A DNA stretch of 64,000 nt from JAIBAJ01 sp965284645 (GCA_965284645.1 OZ260106.1:2356001-2420000); one strand, 5' to 3'. Shown: positions 26,613-36,091, counted from the stretch's first letter. The notes: generated by a model from the letters alone, not told the origin. Made by a program: numbers and translations.

Positions 26613-27497
26613 TTAGTATTTAGTACCTGAAACACCAATATTTTCAATGGGGTGCCAAGTGGTTTTGGTTTCCTGGAAATCTTTTATTGAATAAGGCCCA
26701 ACCTCTATTTTTGCCCAATCTTTTATTTGGTTATAAAGGACAACCCTTTTTAAATTCAAAGTTGCCAATTCTCCAATTTGTTTAATTTCAGCAGGATTGT
26801 TTCTTGCATAACAAATAGCCTTTACCTCTATATGGTTTGCCATATGGCTAAGTAATTCCGTGCTAGTACCAGTTAGGATATTTACAACTCCGCCTGGAAC
26901 ATCACTACTATTCAATACTTCCGAAAAACTTATTGCTGTAAGTGGAAGTCTCTCTGACGCTAGGACTATACAAGTATTCCCACCAACAATGATAGAGGAA
27001 ACCAAGCTAACTAAACCAAGTAAAGGAGAATCCTCCGGAGCAATAACAGAAACAACGCCCATCGGTTCAAGGACTGAAAAGTTGAAAAATGGAGCAGATA
27101 CAGGGTTTATGGAACTGAAAATTTGTTGGTATTTATCAGACCATCCTGCGAAATAAACCAAACGATCTACCGATTGTTGTACTTCAATTAGGGCATTTTT
27201 TTCCGTGTAACCTAACGAAACTAGTTCTTCTACAAATTGGTTGGTTCTGGATTCCAACATTTCAGCAATACGGTATAATATCTGACCTCGGTTATATGCC
27301 GATTTTCCCGACCAACTGTTCCATGCATTGGATGCTGAAGCAACTGCATTTCTAAAATCTTTTCGACTACTTAAACACACATTTGCCAACAATTTTTTAT
27401 CAGAAGAGAAGACTTCATAATACCTTCCCGATTCGGTTCTAGGAAATTGACCTCCAATATAAATTTTGTAGGTTTTCAATACGTTTAATCTTGGCAT
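26613..27497 (-). CDS. Truncated aldehyde dehydrogenase-like protein (no catalytic domain)
   Basis: A 294-residue protein covering only the NAD-binding half of the ALDH fold: YKIYIGGQFPRTESGRYYEV, RGQILYRIAEMLESR, LEPMGVVSVIAPEDSPLLGLVSL and DVPGGVVNILTG. The ALDH catalytic Glu (LELGGK) and Cys (GQxC) regions are absent, and full-length enzymes have about 480 residues. A short, clean C-terminus and tight spacing (16 bp after moxR, 1 bp before the lipoprotein gene) argue for a maintained gene, not decay. The start is the ATG at 27497. It may be a pseudoenzyme or scaffold. Confidence 0.75.
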   Translation of the reverse strand: MPRLNVLKTYKIYIGGQFPRTESGRYYEVFSSDKKLLANVCLSSRKDFRNAVASASNAWNSWSGKSAYNRGQILYRIAEMLESRTNQFVEELVSLGYTEKNALIEVQQSVDRLVYFAGWSDKYQQIFSSINPVSAPFFNFSVLEPMGVVSVIAPEDSPLLGLVSLVSSIIVGGNTCIVLASERLPLTAISFSEVLNSSDVPGGVVNILTGTSTELLSHMANHIEVKAICYARNNPAEIKQIGELATLNLKRVVLYNQIKDWAKIEVGPYSIKDFQETKTTWHPIENIGVSGTKY

Positions 27498-27513
27498 GGG
27501 AATGCTAATGTAC

Positions 27514-28479
27514 TTATAATAGGCTTTCGATGATTTTTTCAAGGCTAATATTATCTGCTTCTGCACGATAATTCCTCACCACACGGTGTCTAAGGATGGC
27601 AGTTGATACGGCTTTTACATCTTCAATATCAGGTGAATATTTTCCACGAATAGCAGCATGACATTTTGCTCCAATTACCAAAAACTGACTAGCTCTCGGT
27701 CCTGCTCCCCAGCTGATGTATTTGTTGACCATTTCAGTTGAATGGGCCGTATGGGGTCTTGTTTTTGAACTGAGCTTTACTGCGTATTCTACGACATTGT
27801 CAGCAACTGGTATACGTCGAATTAAATCTTGGAAATATAAAATTTCCTCGGCACTTAAAATTTTGTTTAAACTAACTTTTTGGTTAGTAGTAGTTTGCTT
27901 TACGATATTGATTTCCTCATTTAAACTTGGATAATCTAACCAGATATTAAACATAAACCGGTCCAATTGAGCTTCTGGTAGAGGATAGGTTCCTTCTTGT
28001 TCAATTGGGTTTTGAGTGGCCAAAACGAAAAACGGTTTATCAAGATCATACCTTTTTCCGGAAACGGTTACAGCCATCTCTTGCATGGCCTCCAATAAGG
28101 CACTTTGGGTTTTGGGAGGGGTCCTGTTTATTTCATCTGCCAAAATGATATTGGCAAACAATGGTCCTTTTATGAATTTAAAATGCCTTGTTTCATCCAA
28201 TATTTCTGTACCGGTAATATCACTAGGCATTAAATCAGGTGTAAATTGAATCCTGTTGTAACTTAATCCTAAAGAATTGGCGATGGTATTTATCAAGAGT
28301 GTTTTTGCCAAACCTGGAACACCTACCAAAAGGCAATGTCCACGGCTGAAGATACTGATAAGTACCATTTCAACCACTTGATCTTGGCCTACAATAACTT
28401 TAGAAATTTCAGTTTTTAAGGTTTTGTATTTTGCGCCAAAGGCATCAATCGCTTCCGCATCAGTGCTGTAATTTGCCAT
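27514..28479 (-). CDS. MoxR-family AAA+ ATPase
   Basis: A 321-residue ATPase. Walker A GVPGLAKT, Walker B IILADEINR, sensor-1 region LATQNPIEQEGTYPLPEAQLDRFMF and the MoxR-typical KGPLFANIILADEINRTPPK are clear. MoxR proteins are chaperones for metal insertion or von Willebrand-factor partners. No VWA or DUF58 gene is found beside it, which is unusual. The start at 28479 (MANYSTDAEAID) is 11 bp after the SurA-like gene's stop. Confidence 0.93.
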   Translation of the reverse strand: MANYSTDAEAIDAFGAKYKTLKTEISKVIVGQDQVVEMVLISIFSRGHCLLVGVPGLAKTLLINTIANSLGLSYNRIQFTPDLMPSDITGTEILDETRHFKFIKGPLFANIILADEINRTPPKTQSALLEAMQEMAVTVSGKRYDLDKPFFVLATQNPIEQEGTYPLPEAQLDRFMFNIWLDYPSLNEEINIVKQTTTNQKVSLNKILSAEEILYFQDLIRRIPVADNVVEYAVKLSSKTRPHTAHSTEMVNKYISWGAGPRASQFLVIGAKCHAAIRGKYSPDIEDVKAVSTAILRHRVVRNYRAEADNISLEKIIESLL

Positions 28480-28490
28480 AGAAATCAAAA

Positions 28491-29876
28491 TTAATTTGTT
28501 GCTTTTATCCAAGCGTTTTCAAACGTACAATTTTTATAATCTTCGTCAATTTTGACATAAAGATCAGTCGAGTGTTTCTTAATCCATTCTCTTACAATTC
28601 TCTGTTTTTTCTCAGACAAGGCTGCATCCTGCAAACGTTGGTAATCATCCTTCATATTGGCTTTATGTGGAGCAGTGCGGCTTTTTAGAAAATATATTTT
28701 GTAAGAATTTCGTCCTCTTTCATCCTTCCCCGCTAATGGTTTTGTATATTGTCCTGGCTCCAAGTCATTTATTGCTGAAAGTAATAATGGATCGATTGAA
28801 TTCAGTTGGTCCTCCTCAAATCTTGAATTTCCAGTGGCTGGATTTTGCATGATTCCACCATTATTCTTGGTGGTTTCGTCATCTGAATATTTTTCGGCAG
28901 CCTTTTCAAAGCTAATTTTTCCAGATTGTATCTCTGCATAAACAGAATCTAGTTTGTTTTTTGATTTGGCAATAGTTTCCTGTGAAAGTTTCGGCGTAAT
29001 AAGAATATGCCTAACATTCACCATATCCCCCCTCCTTTCGATTAGTTGCATGAAATGGAATCCAAAATCAGTTTCAAATACTTCTGAAATTCCATTTCCC
29101 TTTAATCGGAAAGCCCAACTGTCAAATTCAGGAACCATTTGTCCTCTTTCGAAAAAGCCAAGTTCTCCGCTATTCGAAGCAGTTCCAGGATCTTCAGAGT
29201 AGAGCACGGCTAACGATCCAAAATTATCACCTCCTAATACCCTCTGCCTTAATTCTTCAGCTCTGTCCTTTGCAATTTTTTTCTCCTCAGAATTGAACTT
29301 GGGCATCGACACTATTTGTCCAACTTCGACCTCAGAATTAATGTAAGGAATACTGTCCGAAGGGATATTATTAAAGTATTGTCTTACTTCTGCAGGAGAA
29401 ACTTTGGCATCTCCCGTTATTTTTTGCTGCATTTGTTGGGCAAGGAGCTGGTCTTTAATTAAATCTTTAAAATCGGATTTAATTTCTACAAGTGATTTTC
29501 CATAAAATTCTTCTAGCTTTTCTTGTGAACCAATTTGTTGAATGAAGAAACGAATCCTACGGTCCATTTCGCTTTCAATTTGATCTTCACTTACCTCTAA
29601 ACTATCATGCTCCGCTTGATTTAGTAATAAACGCTGGAACAATTGGTCTTCCAATAAATCGCAGCGTGTATCTTCATCAACAGCAATTCCTTGTTGAAGC
29701 ACTTGTTGGTACTGTGATTCGACTTCACTTAGTAAAATAATGTGGCTCCCCACAATTGCTACTATTTTATCTGCAACTTGGTTGCTAGGCTGCGCTATAC
29801 TAACCCTACTCCCAAACAATAGAAAGAGGAATGCAATTAGAAAGGAAAGGGAAAGCTTGGTTCTGTTTGGTATCAT
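28491..29876 (-). CDS. SurA-like peptidylprolyl isomerase with two parvulin domains
   Basis: About 461 residues, periplasmic: signal peptide (LSFLIAFLFLLFGSRVSIAQ), an N-terminal SurA-type helical chaperone domain (KIVAIVGSHIILLSEVESQYQQ) and two parvulin domains (GDNFGSLAVLYSEDPGTASN; RHILITPKLS...ISFEKAAEKYSDDETT). It should escort outer-membrane proteins to the BAM complex. The ATG at 29876 is chosen because a promoter box TACTTTTG ends 8 bp before it; the frame extends to 29930. Confidence 0.9.
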   Translation of the reverse strand: MIPNRTKLSLSFLIAFLFLLFGSRVSIAQPSNQVADKIVAIVGSHIILLSEVESQYQQVLQQGIAVDEDTRCDLLEDQLFQRLLLNQAEHDSLEVSEDQIESEMDRRIRFFIQQIGSQEKLEEFYGKSLVEIKSDFKDLIKDQLLAQQMQQKITGDAKVSPAEVRQYFNNIPSDSIPYINSEVEVGQIVSMPKFNSEEKKIAKDRAEELRQRVLGGDNFGSLAVLYSEDPGTASNSGELGFFERGQMVPEFDSWAFRLKGNGISEVFETDFGFHFMQLIERRGDMVNVRHILITPKLSQETIAKSKNKLDSVYAEIQSGKISFEKAAEKYSDDETTKNNGGIMQNPATGNSRFEEDQLNSIDPLLLSAINDLEPGQYTKPLAGKDERGRNSYKIYFLKSRTAPHKANMKDDYQRLQDAALSEKKQRIVREWIKKHSTDLYVKIDEDYKNCTFENAWIKATN

Positions 29877-29884
29877 TTTCGTCC

Positions 29885-29919
29885 CAAAAGTACTTTTTAA
29901 GCGGGAATTCTTTATCAAA
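29885..29919 (-). promoter_or_regulatory. Promoter TTTG-N23-TACTTTTG for the SurA-like gene
   Basis: On the minus strand, TTTG (29919-29916) and TACTTTTG (29892-29885) are separated by 23 bp. The box ends 8 bp before the ATG at 29876, so the leader would be only a few nucleotides. Confidence 0.6.
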
Positions 29920-29989
29920 ACAGCAATCATAAAAAATCAAAATTTAATAAATGCAAAATTCTCAATGGCTTAATTCAAAGAAATAGGGA

Positions 29990-30898
29990 TTAATAAATTT
30001 CAAATTTGCCTTTATCGGAGGCTTCCTTGAACTGTTTTTCCTCCATGGTTTTCACTATGGCCAACTTTCGAATATTTAAAAGTATATTTTTGATATTTTC
30101 CTTTTCAACACTGATGGGAGAAATATCATTTTTTGTTTTAAATCCTTTTATGTTAACTAGGTAAAGTCCCGTGCTGTCTTGTATTTCAACAAACCGATTA
30201 TTCTCCAAAAAATCTTCTTGATCATAGGTTTTAATAGGAATTTCCTTTAATAAGTCGTCAAAAATTAACCATGAATTGTCATCCAAATAATAATTTATTG
30301 CGCCCGACATACACCAATCTTCAAGGTTTTTACGATCGGTGTTATCCGAAGATTTAATCCATTTTCTAACCTTCTCCAAATCCTTGTTTTTTTTGTCAAC
30401 CTTAACATAAACTACCTTGATAATATTGTTTTTTAGTTCAAAATTAGCCTTGTTTCTGGCATAATAGTCTTCAATTTCCTTATTTGAAATGTTGGTGTCT
30501 AGCTTTAAATCAATTAATTCCTTTTGGTACTGGTAGAGAATTAATGAGTTTTTATAATTCTCCACCTGGTCGTCTAAGTCTTCCGGCATATCTTTGATAT
30601 TATCCAAAGCTTCCTGAACAGCCAATTTCTCTTTTATCCATTGGTTGATATAGGTTTGTATGACTTCTAGACTATCTGTACCTGCATAACCAGCAGGTAT
30701 GACTTGCTTTATGTCAGCTTCATATAAATAGTCGTTGCCTACCCTTGCAACTTTTTTGCCTTTCCCTTTTTCAAAGAAGGAACAAGATGTACCTAAAAAA
30801 CTTAGGAGAATAAGGAATAGTACCCAAAGAGAAAATGCCTTACCCCAGTAGGATAAAGCATTTTCAAAAAGACTTTTTATGGATTTAATGTGAATCAC
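29990..30898 (-). CDS. SurA-like chaperone lipoprotein without recognisable parvulin core
   Basis: A 302-residue protein with a lipoprotein signal (FLILLSFLGTSC, Cys about 39). It resembles the helical chaperone part of PPIases: VARVGNDYLYEADIKQVIP, then INQWIKEKLAVQEALDNIKD and NISNKEIEDYYARNKANFELK. The parvulin catalytic signatures are not visible. The start overlaps the stop of the two-parvulin PPIase gene by 4 bp (ATGA). It is probably a periplasmic holdase working with its neighbours. Confidence 0.82.
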   Translation of the reverse strand: MIHIKSIKSLFENALSYWGKAFSLWVLFLILLSFLGTSCSFFEKGKGKKVARVGNDYLYEADIKQVIPAGYAGTDSLEVIQTYINQWIKEKLAVQEALDNIKDMPEDLDDQVENYKNSLILYQYQKELIDLKLDTNISNKEIEDYYARNKANFELKNNIIKVVYVKVDKKNKDLEKVRKWIKSSDNTDRKNLEDWCMSGAINYYLDDNSWLIFDDLLKEIPIKTYDQEDFLENNRFVEIQDSTGLYLVNIKGFKTKNDISPISVEKENIKNILLNIRKLAIVKTMEEKQFKEASDKGKFEIY

Positions 30899-32865
30899 TT
30901 AATGCTAAATAGTACATCCTTATTTACCTGGAATGGATATTTTTTTCTCAAGGAGTCAATCCATTCTTTCTCAAGGTAAGTTTGATAATCTGCTGTAACA
31001 AGGCCTTTAGCTTCATTCAATGTTTTTGGAGCAGGAGCTACTTTTCCACGAACATTTACAATGGCGATTTGCCCATTAAACGCTATATCTGAAGAAAGTC
31101 CTGGTTCCCATTTTACATTTTCTAATACATCATTTTCTCCCTTAATGAATTTTCCAGCTTCAACTTTTAAGTTCAATTGGCTATCTTTGTTTAGTTCTGC
31201 CTTAATTTCATCATCGCTTGGCTTGCCCGACTTACTTTGTTTGGCTAGCATTTCTCTAACTTTTTTGGCAATTTCTGCATCTTTACAAGTATAGATAGTG
31301 GCATCCAAACGTTCTTCCCACATATAGTTGTTTTTGTTAGCTTCATAATACACTTTCAATCCCACAGTATCTTTTACCGCTTTGGACCAAACTTTTTTAT
31401 CAGTAAGGTCAAACAATAAAATGCCATCACGGTATTCACGCATCAAGTTACGGAATTCAGGGTATTTGCCTTCCAATTTGGTATCTTCATAGGCAATGCA
31501 ACTTTCATCAACAAATTGTTTGTACAAACCGTTCAAATAAACAGACATATCGGTGGCTGTACGTTTGGCTTGATGTTTAGAGATATAGGTGGCAAAATCA
31601 GCTTGGGTATATTGTTTGTCGCCAATTTTAAAAAGATTGGCTTTCAAATTCTTTGCAGATTCCATTTTCCAAAGTCCTTTGAAAACATTGGTGTCTACCA
31701 CACTTGCAAATTCGTCTCTTTTTTTCAAATCCTCAGAAAACCCATAATCCTTTTTAATGCGAGCAATGATACTTTCTTTGCTCAATTGGGAGCGACTATC
31801 CTTGGATACTTTTTGTTTAAGGTCATTCTTTTGCTCCTCAAAGCTTGGAATACCTTTACGATCTAAACGTTTAATTATATGCCATCCGTATGACGTTCTA
31901 ATTGGTGCAGAAAAATCCCCATTGTTTTTTAATGAAAAGGCTGATCTTTCAAATTCAGGAACCATACGTCCTGTTCCGAACCATGGCAATTCTCCACCCT
32001 TTGTTGCACTTTGTTTGTCATCGCTATATTGTTTGGCCAAATCTTTGAAATCACCACCTGACAAAAGTTTTTGATAAATTTCATTAATTTTAGTTCGAGC
32101 CGCAACCGTATCTTCAGGTTTGGCATCCTTGGCAACCTTAACCATAATATGTGCAGCAAGTATTTGCCCTTGCGCATCACGTTTGTCGTTAACTTTGAGA
32201 ATATGGTAACCATATTTGGTGCGAACTGGACTTGAAACTTGACCTACAGGGGTATTGTAAGCAGCATTTTCAAAAGGATAAACCATTTGCATAGAAGTGA
32301 AGAAACCTAAATCACCGCCATTGTCCTTTGCAGAAGGATCATCGCTGTATTTTTTAGCAAGTTCATCAAATTTTTCTCCAGCCACTACCTTTTTACGCAC
32401 ATCCAAAGCTTTATTGTAGGCCGCTAAGGTGTCCTTAGGAAGCGCATTTTGGTCGCACTTAATTAAAATATGTGCAGCACGAATATCTGTCTTTTGACGA
32501 TCGTATGCTTCTTTCAAAAGTTTGTCTGAAACTTCTTTATCAACTAAATAGGGTTGCGACAATTGTTTGCGATATCCTGCCAATTCGTCTCTAAAAGCTT
32601 TTCCAGTATCCAATTTCGCTTCTTCTGCTTCCTTCACTTTCATTCGGAAGTTGATATACAATTCCATGTATTCTTCCAAAGCCTTTTGGACGTTGCCAGA
32701 AGTTTCTTTGTTGTTCTTTTTGTAAACTGCCTCGAATTCGGAGCGGGATACTTTAGAATCTCCAACGGTTAAAACTATTGGGTCTGAACCACTTTGTGAA
32801 AATGCTGTAGATGCCGCTAAACAAGCAGTTAAGGCAAATATTGGCGTTATTTTCTTCATATTCAT
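30895..32865 (-). CDS. Peptidylprolyl isomerase, two parvulin domains, PpiD/SurA-like
   Basis: A 656-residue periplasmic protein: signal peptide (ITPIFALTACLAASTAFSQ), N-terminal chaperone helices (VLTVGDSKVSRSEFEAVYKK), two parvulin domains (RAAHILIKCDQN...FDELAKKYSDDPSAKDNGGDLGFF and AAHIMVKVAKD...FKDLAKQYSDDKQSATKGGELPWF), and a long C-terminal helical region. It is the first gene of a pair overlapping the SurA-like lipoprotein. The -7 box TACATTTG lies 30 bp before the start. Confidence 0.92.
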   Translation of the reverse strand: MNMKKITPIFALTACLAASTAFSQSGSDPIVLTVGDSKVSRSEFEAVYKKNNKETSGNVQKALEEYMELYINFRMKVKEAEEAKLDTGKAFRDELAGYRKQLSQPYLVDKEVSDKLLKEAYDRQKTDIRAAHILIKCDQNALPKDTLAAYNKALDVRKKVVAGEKFDELAKKYSDDPSAKDNGGDLGFFTSMQMVYPFENAAYNTPVGQVSSPVRTKYGYHILKVNDKRDAQGQILAAHIMVKVAKDAKPEDTVAARTKINEIYQKLLSGGDFKDLAKQYSDDKQSATKGGELPWFGTGRMVPEFERSAFSLKNNGDFSAPIRTSYGWHIIKRLDRKGIPSFEEQKNDLKQKVSKDSRSQLSKESIIARIKKDYGFSEDLKKRDEFASVVDTNVFKGLWKMESAKNLKANLFKIGDKQYTQADFATYISKHQAKRTATDMSVYLNGLYKQFVDESCIAYEDTKLEGKYPEFRNLMREYRDGILLFDLTDKKVWSKAVKDTVGLKVYYEANKNNYMWEERLDATIYTCKDAEIAKKVREMLAKQSKSGKPSDDEIKAELNKDSQLNLKVEAGKFIKGENDVLENVKWEPGLSSDIAFNGQIAIVNVRGKVAPAPKTLNEAKGLVTADYQTYLEKEWIDSLRKKYPFQVNKDVLFSIK

Positions 32866-32894
32866 TTTGATGAAAGTCTTTTTCTTGCGGGGTG

Positions 32895-32902
32895 CAAATG
32901 TA
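32895..32902 (-). promoter_or_regulatory. -7 box TACATTTG for the PPIase pair
   Basis: An exact TAnnTTTG on the minus strand, 30 bp upstream of the ATG at 32865. No good -33 TTG was seen at the expected distance. Confidence 0.5.
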
Positions 32903-33057
32903 TAAGTATTTAGAAAAGCCGACTTTAAAAATAGTTAATACACAATAAAACAACTAAATTTTGTTTGAACAGTCCAAAAATAGAAAGAATTCCAGCGCTT
33001 TGAAATAGTGTTTTTACAATTCCCAATTGGACCAAGTCTTGTGTTCTTTTTCCTGTT

Positions 33058-33065
33058 TACTTTTG
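33058..33065 (+). promoter_or_regulatory. -7 box TACTTTTG abutting cysN
   Basis: An exact TAnnTTTG four bases before the GTG of cysN. Transcription from it would begin at or within the start codon, predicting a leaderless mRNA. Confidence 0.5.
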
Positions 33066-33069
33066 GGCG

Positions 33070-34293
33070 GTGGAAATTTTACGTTTTATAACAGCCGGAA
33101 GTGTCGATGATGGCAAAAGTACGCTTATAGGTCGTTTGTTGTATGAAACCGGAAATATTCCTAAGGATGAGTTTGAAACGGTAAAAGGCCTTTATAAAAC
33201 GGCTAATGGAAATGTAGATTTCTCTAGGTTTACCGATGGTCTGGCCGATGAAAGGGCCAAAGGAATTACCATTGATGTAGCCTATCGTTATTTTTTTACC
33301 TCCAAGCGCAAGTATATAATTGCCGACTCCCCTGGACATAAAGAATACACCCGAAATATGTTTACAGCGGCCTCCAATGCAGATGCCGCCATAGTATTGG
33401 TGGATGCTACTTTCGGAGTAACAGAACAAACCTTTCGTCATAGCCAGGTTTTAGCTTTGCTCAAAGTTCCTAAGCTTGCCTTTGCTGTAAATAAAATGGA
33501 TGCCTTTTCTTATAATCAGGATAGGTTTCAAACCATTAAAAACGCCCTTGATCAGTTGGCTCTTCGTTTAGGTATGTCTGTTGAAACGGTTCCAATATCA
33601 GCATTAGAAGGAGAAAATTTAATCATGGCCAGTCCGAAAATGCCTTGGTATTCAGGACCAACCTTACTGGCCTTTTTGGAAAACGCTCATCCGAAATTTA
33701 GACAAGTAGGAAATTCGGTGGTAATGGTTCAATATGTTTCCACGCAGTATCAAAGCGAGCGTGCTATGGGTAAGCTTTTAATTGGTGATTCCTTGCCTAA
33801 TGAGATGGTGGTTTTGCCTGCTAAAAAAAGAGTCGCACTTAAAGGTGTTTGGGCTGAAAAATTGAGGGAGAAAAAAGAAAGTTTAGCACAAAATGTTTCT
33901 TTTGAATTAGCAGAAGCTATCCATCTGAAGCGTGGTGATATTTTGGTGGAAAATCCAGCCGACTTCCAGGTTTCTTGCACGATAATGGCTAAATGTTGCC
34001 ACTTTTCTGAAGAGGAAATAGGGGAAGGCCAATCCTTCATTTTGAAAATAGGAACCCAAGAAAGGGTTTGCCGGGTGAAAACCTTGATGGAAAAATTAGA
34101 TCCTACAACGGGCCAAATAAATTTTAATCCAAGTTCTGTCGCTATGAATGATTTTGCCTGGATTGAGCTGCAAACTGAGGAGGCCATTGTTTATGCAACA
34201 AGGAATTGCGAAGAATTAATGCAAGGTGTTTTAATTGATATCCGCTCCAATTTTACTGCTAGCGCTATCCTAGTCGATTCAAAAGGCTTTTGA
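33070..34293 (+). CDS. cysN: Sulfate adenylyltransferase, GTPase subunit 1
   Basis: With CysD, CysN makes adenosine 5'-phosphosulfate from sulfate and ATP, coupled to GTP hydrolysis. The GTPase motifs are intact: GSVDDGKST (10-18), DERAKGITIDVAYRYF (switch), DSPGH (from Asp86) and NKMD (from Asn141), followed by two beta-barrel domains. At 407 residues it is a stand-alone CysN without the fused APS kinase. No cysD is adjacent or elsewhere in the window, although the two normally form a cysDN operon. The start is GTG at 33070, directly behind a -7 box. Confidence 0.92.
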   Translation: MEILRFITAGSVDDGKSTLIGRLLYETGNIPKDEFETVKGLYKTANGNVDFSRFTDGLADERAKGITIDVAYRYFFTSKRKYIIADSPGHKEYTRNMFTAASNADAAIVLVDATFGVTEQTFRHSQVLALLKVPKLAFAVNKMDAFSYNQDRFQTIKNALDQLALRLGMSVETVPISALEGENLIMASPKMPWYSGPTLLAFLENAHPKFRQVGNSVVMVQYVSTQYQSERAMGKLLIGDSLPNEMVVLPAKKRVALKGVWAEKLREKKESLAQNVSFELAEAIHLKRGDILVENPADFQVSCTIMAKCCHFSEEEIGEGQSFILKIGTQERVCRVKTLMEKLDPTTGQINFNPSSVAMNDFAWIELQTEEAIVYATRNCEELMQGVLIDIRSNFTASAILVDSKGF

Positions 34294-34316
34294 AAAATTG
34301 TTAAGATATCAGGTCA

Positions 34317-34350
34317 ATTGAAGGAAAAGTGGGTATTGGGGTTATCTTTG
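34317..34350 (+). promoter_or_regulatory. Promoter ATTG-N22-TATCTTTG
   Basis: TATCTTTG at 34343-34350 is preceded by ATTG at 34317-34320, spacing 22 bp. It would give a leader of about 120 nt for the lytic transglycosylase gene at 34476. Confidence 0.55.
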
Positions 34351-34475
34351 TTCAGCAATACCTGTCGAAGCTAACATTAGACATTGGAAAACTTCACTAT
34401 TCCAATTTTTCTTTTTCGTAATTTTCTAGTAAATTGCACGTTTATTATTGACTAAGCAAACGACCCCATTCTATA

Positions 34476-36041
34476 ATGGTAAAAAAAATAATAGTTCTAT
34501 TTGTAGGTTTCCTATTTACCTGTAACCTTTGGGTTTCATCCCAGGTGCAATCCGTACTTAGGTTTGTTGAAGACGACCCAATCATTTCAGTTTTGGATAG
34601 TCTTTCTACCTTGAAGTTCTTCAGGAATTCAAGTTTTACAACCGATCGTGATATTTTAAATATCTACAAATTTCCACCTGATTCGGTTCCACGATACGAT
34701 GATTTTATTTATCAATACAGAATTTCTAAACTCAATGCAAAATCTCCGTTTCATCTGGTTTATAATGATGCTGTAAAACAATACATTGAAGCTTATTCAC
34801 TTCGGAAACGTGATTTGGTTCCTCGACTTTTAGGATTGGCTCAACAATATTTTCCATTGTTTGAAGAACATCTAGATAAATACAATTTGCCATTGGAATT
34901 GAAATATTTGGCCATTGTTGAATCAGCCTTGAACCCCATTGCAACTTCCAAATCAGGCGCTAGAGGATTGTGGCAATTTATGTATCAAACGGGTAAAATT
35001 TACAACCTGGATGTAACTTCCTATGTTGATCAACGCTGCGACCCATTTTTAGCTACCAATGCAGCTTGCGAATATTTTAAATACCTGTATGATATGTTTG
35101 GAAATTGGGAACTTGTTTTGGCAGCCTACAATGGAGGTCCAGGTACAGTAAACAAAGCCATTCGCCGTTCAGGAGGGAAAATGAACTATTGGGAAATACG
35201 ACCAAATCTTCCAGTCGAAACCCAAGGATATGTACCCGCTTTTTTTGCGGTAAACTATATTATGAATTATGCCTCTGAACACAATCTTTTCCCAATTTCT
35301 CCTAAGGTTTTTCATTACGAGGTTGATACCGTTGTTTTGCGCGATAGAGTGACATTTGAAGCCTTGTCAAATGCCTTGGATATCGGTGTAGATGAAATTC
35401 AATACCTGAATCCAATGTATCGTCGCATGGTTATTCCTCCGCCTCAAGCAAATTCTGAACCCTTTACCTTGGTTCTTCCCATTTCAAAAATTGGAAAGTT
35501 CCTAAGCAATGAAGCCGCTGTTTATGAGTACTCCAAAGAAATTGAAAATGTAGCTTTTGCCCAAACCAAGGAATTTGAAAGTGTGGAGGTAATGAAGAAG
35601 CATAAAGTGAAAAAGGGAGAAACCATGACAAGAATTGCAGCTCGCTACAAATGCACGGTTTATGACATCAAAACATGGAACAATCTAAAGAAAAATAGCG
35701 TGCACACCGGTCAGCTATTAACTATCTATGTAAATAAAAAAGTGGAAGTAAGCAAGCCTGAAAGTAAACCCACAGCATCTTCCACTAGCAATTCAATCGC
35801 CTTAGCTGAAAACAATACCAATGATGAAGCAAGTGCCACACCAGAAGTGGTTGCTGAAAAAACTGTAGAAAAGAAGCTGGCTGAAAATGCAGTTAAATCA
35901 AAATTTTATACCGTTAAAAAAGGGGATACCTTATTTAGAATAGCTAGTGAAAACAACCTAAGTTTGGATGAATTGCTTCGCTTGAATGATATGAACCGAA
36001 ATTCAACCTTGAAAATCGGACAACGTTTAAAAGTTGGATAA
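34476..36041 (+). CDS. MltD-like lytic transglycosylase with two LysM domains
   Basis: A 521-residue periplasmic or outer-membrane enzyme that cleaves peptidoglycan with 1,6-anhydro ring formation. It has a signal peptide (residues 1-22), an SLT domain with catalytic Glu149 in AIVESALNPIATSKSGARG and the LAAYNGGPGTV segment, then two LysM domains (about 375-420, HKVKKGETMTRIAARYKC; about 472-520, YTVKKGDTLFRIASENNLS) joined by a Ser/Thr/Glu-rich linker. The gene is monocistronic, ending at a bidirectional terminator. Confidence 0.94.
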   Translation: MVKKIIVLFVGFLFTCNLWVSSQVQSVLRFVEDDPIISVLDSLSTLKFFRNSSFTTDRDILNIYKFPPDSVPRYDDFIYQYRISKLNAKSPFHLVYNDAVKQYIEAYSLRKRDLVPRLLGLAQQYFPLFEEHLDKYNLPLELKYLAIVESALNPIATSKSGARGLWQFMYQTGKIYNLDVTSYVDQRCDPFLATNAACEYFKYLYDMFGNWELVLAAYNGGPGTVNKAIRRSGGKMNYWEIRPNLPVETQGYVPAFFAVNYIMNYASEHNLFPISPKVFHYEVDTVVLRDRVTFEALSNALDIGVDEIQYLNPMYRRMVIPPPQANSEPFTLVLPISKIGKFLSNEAAVYEYSKEIENVAFAQTKEFESVEVMKKHKVKKGETMTRIAARYKCTVYDIKTWNNLKKNSVHTGQLLTIYVNKKVEVSKPESKPTASSTSNSIALAENNTNDEASATPEVVAEKTVEKKLAENAVKSKFYTVKKGDTLFRIASENNLSLDELLRLNDMNRNSTLKIGQRLKVG

Positions 36042-36054
36042 AATACCATTGATT

Positions 36055-36084
36055 ACAAGGAAATTGCCTCAACTTTTTCCTTGT
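36055..36084. terminator. Bidirectional hairpin terminator
   Basis: ACAAGGAAA (36055-36063) and TTTCCTTGT (36076-36084) form a perfect 9-bp stem between the convergent transglycosylase and ferredoxin genes. Short T and A runs lie in and beside it. Confidence 0.6.
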
Positions 36085-36091
36085 ATTCTTT

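Noticed and set aside
34294..34475. Possible tRNA or small RNA before the transglycosylase gene.
   Set aside because: No cloverleaf or CCA-like end was found; only a promoter and an AT-rich leader are visible.
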